The position numbers and the translations under genes were made by a program. DNA of 64,000 nt from Rubripirellula reticaptiva. GTDB lineage: Bacteria; Planctomycetota; Planctomycetia; Pirellulales; Pirellulaceae. Every line of letters begins with the position of its first letter. Position 1 is the first letter of the stretch. Location: assembly GCF_007860175.1 (NCBI RefSeq), contig NZ_SJPX01000001.1:1178001-1242000 (forward strand). The letters run 5' to 3'. The notes under the pieces were generated by a model. It did no database searches and was not told the origin of the DNA. It was given only the letters and a program-made list of their open reading frames with translations. Below, piece by piece: positions 36,030 to 45,538 of this stretch.

Positions 36030-36970
36030 GTCTGCCGTACTTGCAAGAGTTGACGTTGCAGTTGGCTTTGGGTGCGTCGAGTCTTGATGAAGGATTTCGT
36101 CGTCGTCATGTCGATTGGTTGGTTGCCAAGCAACGATCCGATGGTGGCTTTGCCGGTCGCGAAGGCGAAAGTGACCCGTATTACACGGCTTTCGCGCTGC
36201 GAGGGCTTTGGATCGCTGGCGGATTGGACGATTCGGTCGGAAAGCGGGCTGCCGATTTCTTGCGATCTCGATTGCAGAAACGAGAATCGGTCATCGACTT
36301 GATGTCGCTGATCTTTGGTGCGGCAATCTGCGAAATGGCGGTTGGCCAAGTGGTGATCGGCGATGACGATCTGCACTGGCGATCCAATGTCGCGGCAATG
36401 CTAGAAACCTTGCGGACTGATGACGGCGGATTTGCGAAAACCCCCGAGGGCCGCGCTGGCAGCACCTACCAAACTTTCTTGTCGGTGCTGTGCCATCAAT
36501 TGATTGATATTCCCGTCAATGATGTCGAGGGTATCGAACGTTTCTTGGCGTCTCAAGCGCATGACGAAGGCGGCTACTTGGAAATCCGTGCGGCCAAACG
36601 TCCGGGTGTGAACCCGACCGCGGCCGCCATCGGAACCCTGAAAGCGATGGGGCGATTGGACAGCGTTGACCACACCAATACCGTCGAATTTCTATCGGAA
36701 ATGCAAACCGACGAAGGTGGGTTGTCCGCCAATACACGCATTCCATTCGCAGATCTGTTGTCGTCATTCACCGGACTGTTGACGCTGGCTGATTTAGACG
36801 CCTCGACGCGAGTCAACGTGGATTCGATTCGACGTTATGCTTTGGCGATGGAGTCGCCCAAATCAGGCTCCGGTGGATTCATTGGTTTTTCTCTCGATCA
36901 AACTGCCGACGTGGAGTACACGTTCTATGGTTTGGCCGCGTTGTCGATGTGCAACCTTCTTTCCAACTAA
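36026..36970 (+). CDS. Prenyltransferase/squalene-cyclase-like alpha-toroid protein
   Basis: A 314-residue protein starting at GTG 36026 inside the previous stop. It consists of repeated helical pairs with the QW-like DGGF and EGG turns of the alpha-alpha toroid superfamily (SDGGFAGREG, DDGGFAKTPEG, DEGGYLEIRA, DEGGLSANTR). It looks like a protein prenyltransferase beta subunit. However, at the zinc site the usual Asp-x-Cys reads ADLLSS (Cys replaced by Leu), and the usual His in DxYHT reads DVEYT (Tyr). Catalysis by the standard zinc mechanism is therefore unlikely. It is followed by a LolD-type ATPase after four bases. The function is unknown. Confidence 0.75.
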   Translation: MSLPYLQELTLQLALGASSLDEGFRRRHVDWLVAKQRSDGGFAGREGESDPYYTAFALRGLWIAGGLDDSVGKRAADFLRSRLQKRESVIDLMSLIFGAAICEMAVGQVVIGDDDLHWRSNVAAMLETLRTDDGGFAKTPEGRAGSTYQTFLSVLCHQLIDIPVNDVEGIERFLASQAHDEGGYLEIRAAKRPGVNPTAAAIGTLKAMGRLDSVDHTNTVEFLSEMQTDEGGLSANTRIPFADLLSSFTGLLTLADLDASTRVNVDSIRRYALAMESPKSGSGGFIGFSLDQTADVEYTFYGLAALSMCNLLSN

Positions 36971-36974
36971 AACT

Positions 36975-37661
36975 ATGAACGATAATTCGTCTTCGCCCTC
37001 ATTGATCGTCAAGAACTTGTCAAAGTCGTTTGCGACTGGGGACGATCGGCTTGTCGTATTGTCGAATCTGAATTTGGAACTCTCGAGCGGTGATTCGCTG
37101 GCTGTGGTTGGACCGAGTGGAAGTGGCAAGAGCACCTTGCTGCAGATCCTGGGCACACTGGATCGGCCCGATTCGGGCACAGTGATGATCGACGGTGCGG
37201 ACCCGTTTGCACTGTCGGATGACAAACTTGCTCGGTTTCGTAACGAAAAGGTCGGCTTCATTTTTCAGGATCATCATCTGTTGCCTCAATTGACGGTGAT
37301 CGAAAATGTTTTGGTACCTAGCCTGGCACAAGGGAAATCTTCGGCAAGCGATGTCGCGCGAGCAACGGAACTGTTGGACGAAGTCGGTTTGTCGAGTCGG
37401 CTAGGGCATCTGCCAAGTGAGTTGTCGGGTGGTGAGCGTGAAAGAGTCGCGATCGCGAGGGCGCTTCTAATGCAGCCTCGGTTGATCTTGGCGGACGAGC
37501 CGACCGGAAATCTGGATCGCAAGACCGCCGACAGTGTGACCGAACTGCTGTTGCGGCTGCAAAGTTCAGTGGGTGCGATCTTGATCACCGTCACGCACAG
37601 CGAGTCGTTGGCCGCCGCCATGAATGAGCGTAAAGAGCTTGTCGATGGCGGTCTCGTTTGA
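36975..37661 (+). CDS. LolD-type ABC transporter ATP-binding protein
   Basis: A 228-residue ABC ATPase of the MacB/LolD group. Walker A GPSGSGKST is near residue 43, Q-loop FIFQDHHLLPQLT near 92, signature LSGGERERVAIARAL near 145, Walker B LILADEP, and H-loop VTHS near 204. The group works with lipoprotein-releasing or MacB-like permeases. No permease gene follows or precedes it here, so its partner is elsewhere or the set is broken. ATG 36975 is chosen; the longer frame upstream overlaps the toroid gene. It is the third member of a closely packed set with the redoxin and toroid genes. Confidence 0.9.
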   Translation: MNDNSSSPSLIVKNLSKSFATGDDRLVVLSNLNLELSSGDSLAVVGPSGSGKSTLLQILGTLDRPDSGTVMIDGADPFALSDDKLARFRNEKVGFIFQDHHLLPQLTVIENVLVPSLAQGKSSASDVARATELLDEVGLSSRLGHLPSELSGGERERVAIARALLMQPRLILADEPTGNLDRKTADSVTELLLRLQSSVGAILITVTHSESLAAAMNERKELVDGGLV

Positions 37662-37812
37662 TCGATCGACATGTCAGTAGTGTGAACGTCGTGTGCTAAT
37701 TCATCGGCGGATTTTATCGATTGGCGACGTAACGACCGGACGATTTAATGGCATCGTTCACCAGTCGAGCCGATCATTTCCGTCCGTTTTTATTCCTTGA
37801 CAGGCAGCGACG

Positions 37813-39117
37813 ATGAACCTTCCCGGTGGCCCTACGGGTAAGTGGCGCAACACGTGGCACGTCATCCAGAATCCGCGCCGGATGTTCGTCCGCTGCGTCC
37901 AGCAGTACGGCGATCCGTTTGTGATGCGAGCGATCAACGGCGACGTGCTAGTCACGGGACGACCGGATTTGGTCGAACAGATTTTCAAGGCCGATCCCGA
38001 CGCATTCGCCGTTTTCGCTAGCGATGCCATTCGTCCGATCCTAGGCAGCGGATCTTTGCTGATGATGGAGGGACCGCCCCACCGTGCCGAACGCAAGCGG
38101 GTCGCGCCGCCACTGCATGGGGACCGTATGAAAGCGTATGGCGAGGCGATGCAGGCGACCGCGACGGCTGCGGTTAGCAACTATCAGGACGGTCGCGAGT
38201 TTACGGGACTAAAACTTGGAACCGAAATCTCGCTTGATGTGATTTTGCAAACGGTCCTCGGCGCTGACTCGCACCAGTTGATGAAAGAGTTCCGCGCGAC
38301 AACGCGTGGGGTGTTGGATCGTTCGTTGCCGATTTTGTTCTTTTCACCAAGAACGCAGTTTTCGTGCTTGGGCTTTAGCCCCATGGATCGTTTGCGGGTG
38401 GCGCAGGTAAAGCTGCGACAGCAAATCAAAAACGAAGTCCAACGACGTGGCGAATCGGTGCACACGCGCGAAGATATCTTGTCGATCTTGGCACGGCCTA
38501 CCGACGACGAACCCAACGTTGACTTCGAACATCTCGCCGACTCGATTGGAACGTTGCTATTTGCCGGGCACGAAACCACTGCCGTTACGATCGCTTGGAC
38601 GCTGTACCACTTGCACTGGAATCCCGATTGGCTGGCAACCCTGCGGCTTGAACTTGATCAATGTGACATGCTGCCCGAGACATTGGCCGCAATGCCGATG
38701 TTGCGAGCGATCACTCAAGAAACGTTGCGATTGAATCCGATCGTGACCGAAGTTTTGCGAACGCTGACGCGGCCGATGCAGATCGGTGACTACCATTTGC
38801 CGGCCGGATTTTCGGTGGCGGCTGCGGCCTGTTTGACGCACTATGATGAATCCATCTACGAATCACCCGAAACATTCAATCCCGGTCGATTTCTAAATCA
38901 CACTTATTCTCCATCACAATACTATCCGTTTGGGGGTGGTAATCGGCGGTGCGTTGGGGCGGCCTTTGCAAGTTATGAAATGGCAATCGTTTTGGGGACG
39001 TTGATTCGCCGTCACGAATTCGAACTGCTGGAAACGACACCTGTCGTTCCACGCAGGCGTAATATCACGATGTGTCCGTCCACCGGCGTTCGGCTTCGTG
39101 TATCGGGTGCTCTTTAA
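37813..39117 (+). CDS. Cytochrome P450
   Basis: A 434-residue monooxygenase. Visible motifs are the I-helix AGHETTA near residue 254, the K-helix ETLRLNP (ExxR), and the heme-binding loop FGGGNRRCVGA with the axial cysteine C380. There is no membrane anchor, so it is a soluble bacterial P450 using separate ferredoxin partners, none of which is nearby. It resembles the CYP110/CYP3-like bacterial forms by the length and the HETT motif, but the substrate cannot be inferred. The start is ATG 37813. The gap of 151 bases from the LolD gene suggests its own promoter. Confidence 0.93.
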   Translation: MNLPGGPTGKWRNTWHVIQNPRRMFVRCVQQYGDPFVMRAINGDVLVTGRPDLVEQIFKADPDAFAVFASDAIRPILGSGSLLMMEGPPHRAERKRVAPPLHGDRMKAYGEAMQATATAAVSNYQDGREFTGLKLGTEISLDVILQTVLGADSHQLMKEFRATTRGVLDRSLPILFFSPRTQFSCLGFSPMDRLRVAQVKLRQQIKNEVQRRGESVHTREDILSILARPTDDEPNVDFEHLADSIGTLLFAGHETTAVTIAWTLYHLHWNPDWLATLRLELDQCDMLPETLAAMPMLRAITQETLRLNPIVTEVLRTLTRPMQIGDYHLPAGFSVAAAACLTHYDESIYESPETFNPGRFLNHTYSPSQYYPFGGGNRRCVGAAFASYEMAIVLGTLIRRHEFELLETTPVVPRRRNITMCPSTGVRLRVSGAL

Positions 39118-39129
39118 TTAGCGATAGAC

Positions 39130-41325
39130 CTACGCCGCGTCACCAAGGTTCATGCGTTTGCCATAGCGACGCATCATCTGTTCGCGAAGCGCTGCAAAAT
39201 CTTCCGATTCCAGTTCGGGATCTTCGTCGATGATTTCTTGTGCCATCGCCCGGGCGACGACTAATACTTCGACGTCACGGTTTAGGTCTGCGATTCGCAT
39301 TGGCGGCATGCCGCTTTGTTTGCGACCGAGTAAATCGCCTGGGCCACGCAAGCGAAAATCAGCTTCGGCGAGTTCGAAGCCGTCATCGGTTTGTTCGAAG
39401 ACTTTCAATCGCTCGTTCTCGTCCGGTGATCGTTCGCCGTCGGTGAAGACGCAAACGTGACCGGCGTGCGAACCTCGCGCGACTCGCCCACGCAATTGGT
39501 GCAACTGCGCTAGCCCGAATTGCTGTCCGCCCATGATGGTCATGACGGTCGCGTTGGGAATGTTGATGCCGACTTCGATCACCGTTGTGCTGACCAGGAC
39601 TTGGGTCCGTCCAGCTGCGAAAGCCTGCATGATTGCTTGTTTTTCGTCGTTAGACATCTTGCCGTGCAGCAGTCCAACGCGGTAATCGGCAAGCGGCCCG
39701 TTGCACAAGTCTTCGTAGACCGTTTCCACCGATGACACGTCTTCGGTTTCCGATTCATCGTCGTCTGAAACGACGGCAGATACTCGCGGTGCGACCACAA
39801 ATGCTTGGCGCCCTTCGCCAAGTCGCTCGCGAACAAACGCCCACCAGCGGTCTTTCCAACCATCGTGCGACAAGTAAGTATTGATCTTGCCGCGACCAGG
39901 TGGTTTTTCGCGGATCGTGCTCAGTTCAACATCGCCGAACATCGTCATGGCGATCGACCGAGGAATCGGCGTTGCCGACATCACCAACGAATGCGGATCG
40001 AGTCCTCCGGTACGCAGTTGTACGCGTTGGTTGACGCCAAACTTGTGCTGCTCGTCGACGACGCATAGTCCCAATTGGTGAAACTCGATTCCACCGTAAA
40101 GCAGTGCCTGGGTCCCTATCAGCAAATCGATTTCACCCGACGCCGTTTTCGCAAACACATCGCGCCGATCGGCGGCGGAAAGAGATCCGCAAAGCAAACC
40201 GATGCGAACTCGGCTTCCTTCAAGCATCTCGGTCATCGTTTTAAAATGCTGGCGAGCCAGTACTTCGGTCGGCGCCATCAAAACAGCCTGGTGACCACCG
40301 GCCACCGTTAACATCATCGCGTAGACGGCGACCACGGTTTTCCCACTGCCGACGTCACCTTGCAACAACCGGTTCATCGGAAACTGACGAGACATGTCAG
40401 CGCGAATTTCGTCGATGGCTAGCCGCTGATCACCAGTCAGAGTGAACGGCAGCCGATTAGTGATTCTCGCGTCGATCATCGCGGTCGAGGGCAGCGGTGG
40501 CGCATGCAGATTGGTAGTTGACCGTCGCCGCTTCATTGCCAAAGCAAGTTGCATGACGAACAGTTCTTGAAACACTAACCGCGTTCGAGCGGTCAGCATT
40601 GAAATCTCGTTGTCTGGCAGATGCAGTTGCCGTAGCGACTCGTCGATCGATGGCAAATTGCCGAAGACTTGAATTCCTTTTTCTCGCAATCGTTCTGCCG
40701 CGGCCGAACGCAGCGACTCGGGCATGACTTCCGGTAAGTCGGTCGCCAACGGCAGGTAGGTTTCGGCGAGGTTGCGAAGTTCCGAGTGTTTGACACCTTC
40801 GGTCAATGGGTAGATCGCCATCATCCGCGGTTCTGGTAGCGTTTCGGTCTCATCCAGAATGGTGACCTTCGGATGCACAAACTCCCACCGCAATCCGCTA
40901 AGTTTTGGCGTTCCGGAAATGATCACACGGCGGCCGAGTGTCAGCTGTTCGGCGCGGAAGGCCTGGTTGAAAAACAGAATGCGGATGGAGCCTGATTCGT
41001 TCTCGACGACCGCGCCGAAGACCGACTTGCCAGGTGTTCGAGATACAATTTCGGTATCCGTAATCGCGCCCAACATCGAAGCAGGTTCGCCTTCGCGAAG
41101 CTCGTCGACTTTTGCGGCCGGTGCGGGGCGTTCATAGTCCCGCGGAAACAAAAATAGCAAATCCTGGACGGTTCTTAAACCCAGTTTTGTATACCGATTC
41201 GCACGCGCGCGACTCATCCCCGGCAATGTATCGATTGCCGTCGTCAGTTTTAGTTTAGCTGCGACCTCAGGGCCTTTAGAGGCCGAGGCGTTGGCTGCGG
41301 TGGTTTTCGAATTCGAGGTCCCCAT
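39130..41325 (-). CDS. recG: ATP-dependent DNA helicase RecG
   Basis: A 731-residue helicase that remodels stalled forks and Holliday junctions. The N-terminal wedge domain has SRARANRYTKLGLRTVQDLLF and an OB-fold. The helicase domain has LQGDVGSGKTVVA (motif I), VVDEQHKFGVNQR (motif II, DEQH), SATPIPRSIAMT (motif III) and QLRGRVARG (motif VI), with the C-terminal LRGPGDLLGRKQSGMP element of RecG. The length is a little above the usual 690. The start is ATG 41325. It converges on the P450 gene with 12 bases between the two stops. An Ala/Ser-rich leader of about 25 residues is not conserved in the family. Confidence 0.95.
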   Translation of the reverse strand: MGTSNSKTTAANASASKGPEVAAKLKLTTAIDTLPGMSRARANRYTKLGLRTVQDLLFLFPRDYERPAPAAKVDELREGEPASMLGAITDTEIVSRTPGKSVFGAVVENESGSIRILFFNQAFRAEQLTLGRRVIISGTPKLSGLRWEFVHPKVTILDETETLPEPRMMAIYPLTEGVKHSELRNLAETYLPLATDLPEVMPESLRSAAAERLREKGIQVFGNLPSIDESLRQLHLPDNEISMLTARTRLVFQELFVMQLALAMKRRRSTTNLHAPPLPSTAMIDARITNRLPFTLTGDQRLAIDEIRADMSRQFPMNRLLQGDVGSGKTVVAVYAMMLTVAGGHQAVLMAPTEVLARQHFKTMTEMLEGSRVRIGLLCGSLSAADRRDVFAKTASGEIDLLIGTQALLYGGIEFHQLGLCVVDEQHKFGVNQRVQLRTGGLDPHSLVMSATPIPRSIAMTMFGDVELSTIREKPPGRGKINTYLSHDGWKDRWWAFVRERLGEGRQAFVVAPRVSAVVSDDDESETEDVSSVETVYEDLCNGPLADYRVGLLHGKMSNDEKQAIMQAFAAGRTQVLVSTTVIEVGINIPNATVMTIMGGQQFGLAQLHQLRGRVARGSHAGHVCVFTDGERSPDENERLKVFEQTDDGFELAEADFRLRGPGDLLGRKQSGMPPMRIADLNRDVEVLVVARAMAQEIIDEDPELESEDFAALREQMMRRYGKRMNLGDAA

Positions 41326-41395
41326 GGACGAATCGTAGACGATTTTGCCAACCGTTGCTAAGCAGTACGTCTACAGAATTGGGCGAAGGAAGCGG

Positions 41396-41812
41396 CTATG
41401 CCAACTCTCGCATAAACGACGGCGTAGCGCCGACATAGCATTTGCAGTAACCGCAAACGGCAACGGCTTCCGAAATCGCGATCGAGCATTTCGGGCACGG
41501 ACGGGTCTTGATTTGGTTGACCGACTGAGTCGGCGCCGGTGGCAACGGATCCGCATCGCCTAAAATTCGCATGATGCTCGATTCAGTCACGCTTGGTTTA
41601 CCCGTCGAAACGACAACGGCGCGTTCGGGAGGGGCGAAAATGAAGGGAACGTCACAACGAGGGCAACGCACCTTTTGCCCTGCCATGGTGATATCACCAC
41701 GAACATGATGTCCGGCAGGACAGCAGCCCTTGATCTTTTGTGTTCTTGCTTCCATTTCAATGATCCCGAATTTATTGATCCCGAAGTTCCAATCGTTTGT
41801 CTCGTCAGACAT
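41396..41812 (-). CDS. Small double zinc-ribbon protein, unknown role
   Basis: A 138-residue protein with two cysteine-rich ribbons. The first spans about residues 30-56 (CCPAGH, later CPRC), the second about residues 104-122 (CPKC, later CGYC). A linker of about 45 residues with Pro and Ser joins them. No catalytic domain is visible; a nucleic-acid or protein-binding part is likely, but nothing more can be said. Similar short zinc-ribbon proteins are frequent in planctomycetes. The start is ATG 41812, 72 bases upstream of recG on the same strand, so the pair may share a transcript. Confidence 0.72.
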   Translation of the reverse strand: MSDETNDWNFGINKFGIIEMEARTQKIKGCCPAGHHVRGDITMAGQKVRCPRCDVPFIFAPPERAVVVSTGKPSVTESSIMRILGDADPLPPAPTQSVNQIKTRPCPKCSIAISEAVAVCGYCKCYVGATPSFMRELA

Positions 41813-41886
41813 TCAACCCCTGACCTAATCGCAAGTATCGACTGAAATTGAGACGTGGAAAATGCTTTTCTGTCGCACCCCCCTTG

Positions 41887-41901
41887 GCTCACTTTGTGAG
41901 C
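41887..41901. promoter_or_regulatory. Candidate operator palindrome in divergent region
   Basis: GCTCAC-TTT-GTGAGC is a perfect inverted repeat in the 269-base divergent gap between the zinc-ribbon and histidine kinase genes. A TATAAT follows at 41951-41956 on the plus strand, about 125 bases before the kinase ATG. No good -35 box at proper spacing was found, so this is only a candidate binding site. Confidence 0.3.
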
Positions 41902-42081
41902 GTTTCATCGGGAAACATCGGTTGGTATCCGCAAGCCACACGAGGGGGCGTATAATCCGCCCGTCGCTAGTGTTTCACATTGAGCATTGGTGGCTGCGTA
42001 CCCCGAAGTTGCCGGAATCATCATAGTTGGTGGGACTGAATTCAGGGATAAGCTGGTTTTTGCTTGAAGGAAACGCCGTGT

Positions 42082-45000
42082 ATGAGTGAAGACGCAAAGC
42101 TTCAAGTCAATCAGCAGTTGGCTAGCGAAGTCGTTCGCCACGATTCTGATTCTGGCCACGATTCGGATGCCTCGCCGTTCGACTCTGAGAGCACGCTGAT
42201 GCAACAATTGAAACTGCATCAGATTGAGTTGGAACAGCAAAATGCAGAACTTCGCCGGGCGGTGGCTGACGTCAACGATCAGTGTGCGAAGTACTTCAAA
42301 TTGTATGACCAAGCGCCGGTAGGTTGTTGCACTGTCAATCGACTAGGAACGGTTGTCGAAGCAAACCACACTTTGCTGAGCTTGCTAGGTACCGTCCGCG
42401 ACGAGTTGATCGAGGCGTCTCTTGCGCAATTCATTCATCCCGAAGATCAGGATGATTTTCATCAAATGCATAACGAGTTGCATTCGATGATCCAGGTTGC
42501 CCAGGAAGATGGTGTTGAAGGCGACATTGAAGTCGATCGATCGCACTTAAATCCTGTAGCGACCAGTTGTGAAGTTCGAATGCTTCAGTCCGACGGCGGT
42601 TGCTTTTGGGCTCATTTCTTCGCGTTAGTGCCATCCAGCAAACAGGAGAGTTCGAGTGCCGGCCAGCAGTCTGCTGTACAGATTTCGATTGCAAAAGTTG
42701 ATTCGCGACGAAACCCTTTGTCGCAGTTGAAGGGCAGCGAGCAGCACCTGAAAGAGTCGCAGTCGATTGCCCAGATTGGAAGCTTTCATTGGAATTCGCA
42801 AACCAACGAGGTGTTTTGGTCGGACGAGGCTTATCGCATTTTTGGTCAGCTTCCAGGCGAATTTCAACCAAGCTTCGATAGCTATATCGCGGCAATCCAT
42901 CCATCGGATAAATCATTTGTGCTGGATAGTTTGAATCATGCGATCGACACGCTTGGAGCATTCGACCATGTCTATCGGGCAATCTTGCCGAACGGCACTC
43001 AGCGTTGGTTCAATGCACGAGGGTGGGCAACGCTAGGTCCGAACGGTGAACTAGCTGGGTTGGACGGAACCTGCCAGGACATCACCGAATCGAAGATTGA
43101 AACTGAGGCAAAGCAAGAGGCGCTTGGTCGCCTTGAAAAAATTGCCAGCCATCTGCCAGGATTTGTTTACCAATATCGATTGCGTCCCGATGGAAGTTCG
43201 TGTCTTCCGTATGCCAGTGAAAATTTGCGACAGATTTTTCGTCTCGACCCAGAGGACGTCGTTGATGCATCAGCAATGGACGGCATCATTCATCCCGATG
43301 ATCGGGACGGGTTCCGTGAAGCTGTCGAAAAGTCGGCGCGAGATTTGACGCGGTTCAATCATGAGTTTCGTCTGGAGTTTTCGGATGGCGAGATCAAATG
43401 GTTGTCAATCAATTCATTCCCAGAGCGAGAGCCTGACGGTTCCATACTCTGGCACGGCTATGCCGCCGATGTAAGCGAGCGCAAGAACGCTGAATTCAAT
43501 CTCTATCGCAGCAAACAGGATCTCAATGAAGCACAACGTATCGCTCGCATGGGAAGCTGGCACCTGAATCTGGAAACGAATGAAGTCCAATGGTCGGATG
43601 AGGTCTACCGAGTATTTGGCCTTGATCCTGCTTTGCCGGCGCCAACCGTCGATGAACAAAAACAACTCTTCGTTGAAGACAGTTGGGCCAAAATGAATGC
43701 TGCGGTTGAGAACACGACGCGGACTGGTGTAGCGTATGAAGTCGAGCTTGAAATCCTACGAATCGGTCAGTACCGCGGGTGGATGTGGGCGCGTGGCGAG
43801 GTCGTTAAGGATCCCAGCGGCAGAACCATTGGTCTACGCGGCGTCGCCCAAGACATTACTCGGCGAAAGAGGGCGGAAGTTGAACTCCAGCAGAGCGAAA
43901 CACTACTGCGGATTGTGACTGGAAGCGCGCGAGTGGGGCTGGTCGTGCTCAGTGCTGAGCGTCGCTACAGCTTCGCCAACGAAACGTACGCAGCGATTTT
44001 GGGGCGTCCATCTGCCAGTATCGTCGGTCATTTGGTTGCCGATGTACTGCCGGAAATTTACGAAGAACTGATACGGCCACAGATGGATCGGGCTTTTGCG
44101 GGCGAAAGCGTGGATTATGAAGTCCGAGTGCCCAAGGGAAGCGGGGAAGCGATCGTCACTCTCTATTATCAACCTGTTTTCGAAGGCAATGTTGTATCTC
44201 GTGTCGTGGCCGTATTGGTGGATGTGACAGAGATACGCAGTATCGAAGAGCAACTACGTCAGGCTCAAAAGATGGAAGCCGTTGGGCAGTTGGCGGGCGG
44301 GATAGCACATGATTTCAACAACCTATTGACGGTCATCATTGGCTATACCGACCTTATGTTGCGGAATCCTGCAACGGACCTTTCAACGTCGAACTTCTTG
44401 CGGGAAATTGAAAAGGCGAGCGAGCATGCGTCGGATCTGACACGAAGTCTGTTGGCATACAGTCGCCGCCAAGTTCGAACTCCCGAGAAGCTTGATCTAA
44501 ATGAAGTGATTTTGAATTCACTTTCTTTGCTGCGCAGTCTAGTGGGTGATGGTGTCGAAGTAGAGTTGAAGCTCGAACCGAACCTACGACGAGTCTGGAT
44601 CGACCAGAGCGAAATGTCGCAGATGCTGTTGAACATTTCGATCAATGCTCGTGACGCAATGGATCACATGGGGAAGCTTGAGATCGAGACTCGCAACGTT
44701 GACATCACGGCCGACGACTCGATCGAAGCTGGGGGTGCAAGGCCGGGGAAATATGTTCAGTTATCGGTCTCGGATGTTGGGTGCGGAATATCCGAAGAGA
44801 TTCAGCAAAGGATTTTCGAGCCATTCTTTACGACTAAACCCGTCGGCAAGGGATCAGGTTTGGGTTTGTCGATGGTGCAAGGCATCATCAGCGAATCAGG
44901 TGGGGTGATTCAAGTCACTAGCCGTGTTGGGGAGGGAACAACGTTCAAGATTTTGTTGCCCGAGATGCTTGGAACTCTGGCGTTGTTCAAAAACTCGCCA

Positions 45001-45408
45001 TCCAATCAGGATCCGGTGGGCGGCGATGAAACCATTCTGTTGGTGGAAGACGATGATTCGGTGCGGCTGCTGACCATGAACATTTTGGGCAATTATGGAT
45101 ACGATGTGATCCCGGCTAGAAATGCGCAGGAAGCGATCGACATTTTGGATCAGCAGCCGGACAGAATTCAGGCGTTAATGACTGATTTGGTCATGCCTGG
45201 AATGAATGGATTTGACCTTTCTGAGTACATTCAAGCGGCTATCCCAGGGCTTCCCATGCTGTTCATGTCCGGGTTTGTGGGTGAAATCGCAAGGCGTGAA
45301 CTGATGAACGACGAAAACTTCACTTTCTTGCAAAAACCCTTCACTCCGCGCGACTTGGCAGCCAAGCTGCGAGAAACCCTCGACCGCCGCATCGCGTCCA
45401 AGCGATGA
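42082..45408 (+). CDS. Multi-PAS hybrid histidine kinase
   Basis: An 1108-residue soluble sensor kinase; no membrane helix is visible. The start is ATG 42082, with AAGGAA some ten bases before. Up to five PAS/PAC units run from about residue 75 to 745; several end in the PAC pattern such as GTCQDITESK, GYAADVSERKNAE, GVAQDITRRKRAE. The HisKA box is GQLAGGIAHDFNNLL at about residue 740. The ATPase domain has SDVGCGISEEIQQRIFEPFFTTK and GSGLGLSMVQG. A receiver follows (LVEDDDSVRLL, DLVMPGMNG), so the protein is a hybrid kinase. No HPt or output regulator is adjacent. The input is unknown. Confidence 0.92.
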   Translation: MSEDAKLQVNQQLASEVVRHDSDSGHDSDASPFDSESTLMQQLKLHQIELEQQNAELRRAVADVNDQCAKYFKLYDQAPVGCCTVNRLGTVVEANHTLLSLLGTVRDELIEASLAQFIHPEDQDDFHQMHNELHSMIQVAQEDGVEGDIEVDRSHLNPVATSCEVRMLQSDGGCFWAHFFALVPSSKQESSSAGQQSAVQISIAKVDSRRNPLSQLKGSEQHLKESQSIAQIGSFHWNSQTNEVFWSDEAYRIFGQLPGEFQPSFDSYIAAIHPSDKSFVLDSLNHAIDTLGAFDHVYRAILPNGTQRWFNARGWATLGPNGELAGLDGTCQDITESKIETEAKQEALGRLEKIASHLPGFVYQYRLRPDGSSCLPYASENLRQIFRLDPEDVVDASAMDGIIHPDDRDGFREAVEKSARDLTRFNHEFRLEFSDGEIKWLSINSFPEREPDGSILWHGYAADVSERKNAEFNLYRSKQDLNEAQRIARMGSWHLNLETNEVQWSDEVYRVFGLDPALPAPTVDEQKQLFVEDSWAKMNAAVENTTRTGVAYEVELEILRIGQYRGWMWARGEVVKDPSGRTIGLRGVAQDITRRKRAEVELQQSETLLRIVTGSARVGLVVLSAERRYSFANETYAAILGRPSASIVGHLVADVLPEIYEELIRPQMDRAFAGESVDYEVRVPKGSGEAIVTLYYQPVFEGNVVSRVVAVLVDVTEIRSIEEQLRQAQKMEAVGQLAGGIAHDFNNLLTVIIGYTDLMLRNPATDLSTSNFLREIEKASEHASDLTRSLLAYSRRQVRTPEKLDLNEVILNSLSLLRSLVGDGVEVELKLEPNLRRVWIDQSEMSQMLLNISINARDAMDHMGKLEIETRNVDITADDSIEAGGARPGKYVQLSVSDVGCGISEEIQQRIFEPFFTTKPVGKGSGLGLSMVQGIISESGGVIQVTSRVGEGTTFKILLPEMLGTLALFKNSPSNQDPVGGDETILLVEDDDSVRLLTMNILGNYGYDVIPARNAQEAIDILDQQPDRIQALMTDLVMPGMNGFDLSEYIQAAIPGLPMLFMSGFVGEIARRELMNDENFTFLQKPFTPRDLAAKLRETLDRRIASKR

Positions 45409-45538
45409 ATTCTTAGACACTTCGCGCAAGAATCGCTAATTGGCATCCGTTAGTCTTTGTGGATGAGCACGACTTGCCCATAAACGGGATCTTCGGCTTG
45501 TCTCGTTTTACAGTGTCAACTCGGAATTGCGTTTCGCC

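Noticed and set aside
36837-36974. Upstream extension of the LolD-type gene
   Set aside because: It lies entirely within the toroid gene in another frame; ATG 36975 fits ABC ATPase starts.
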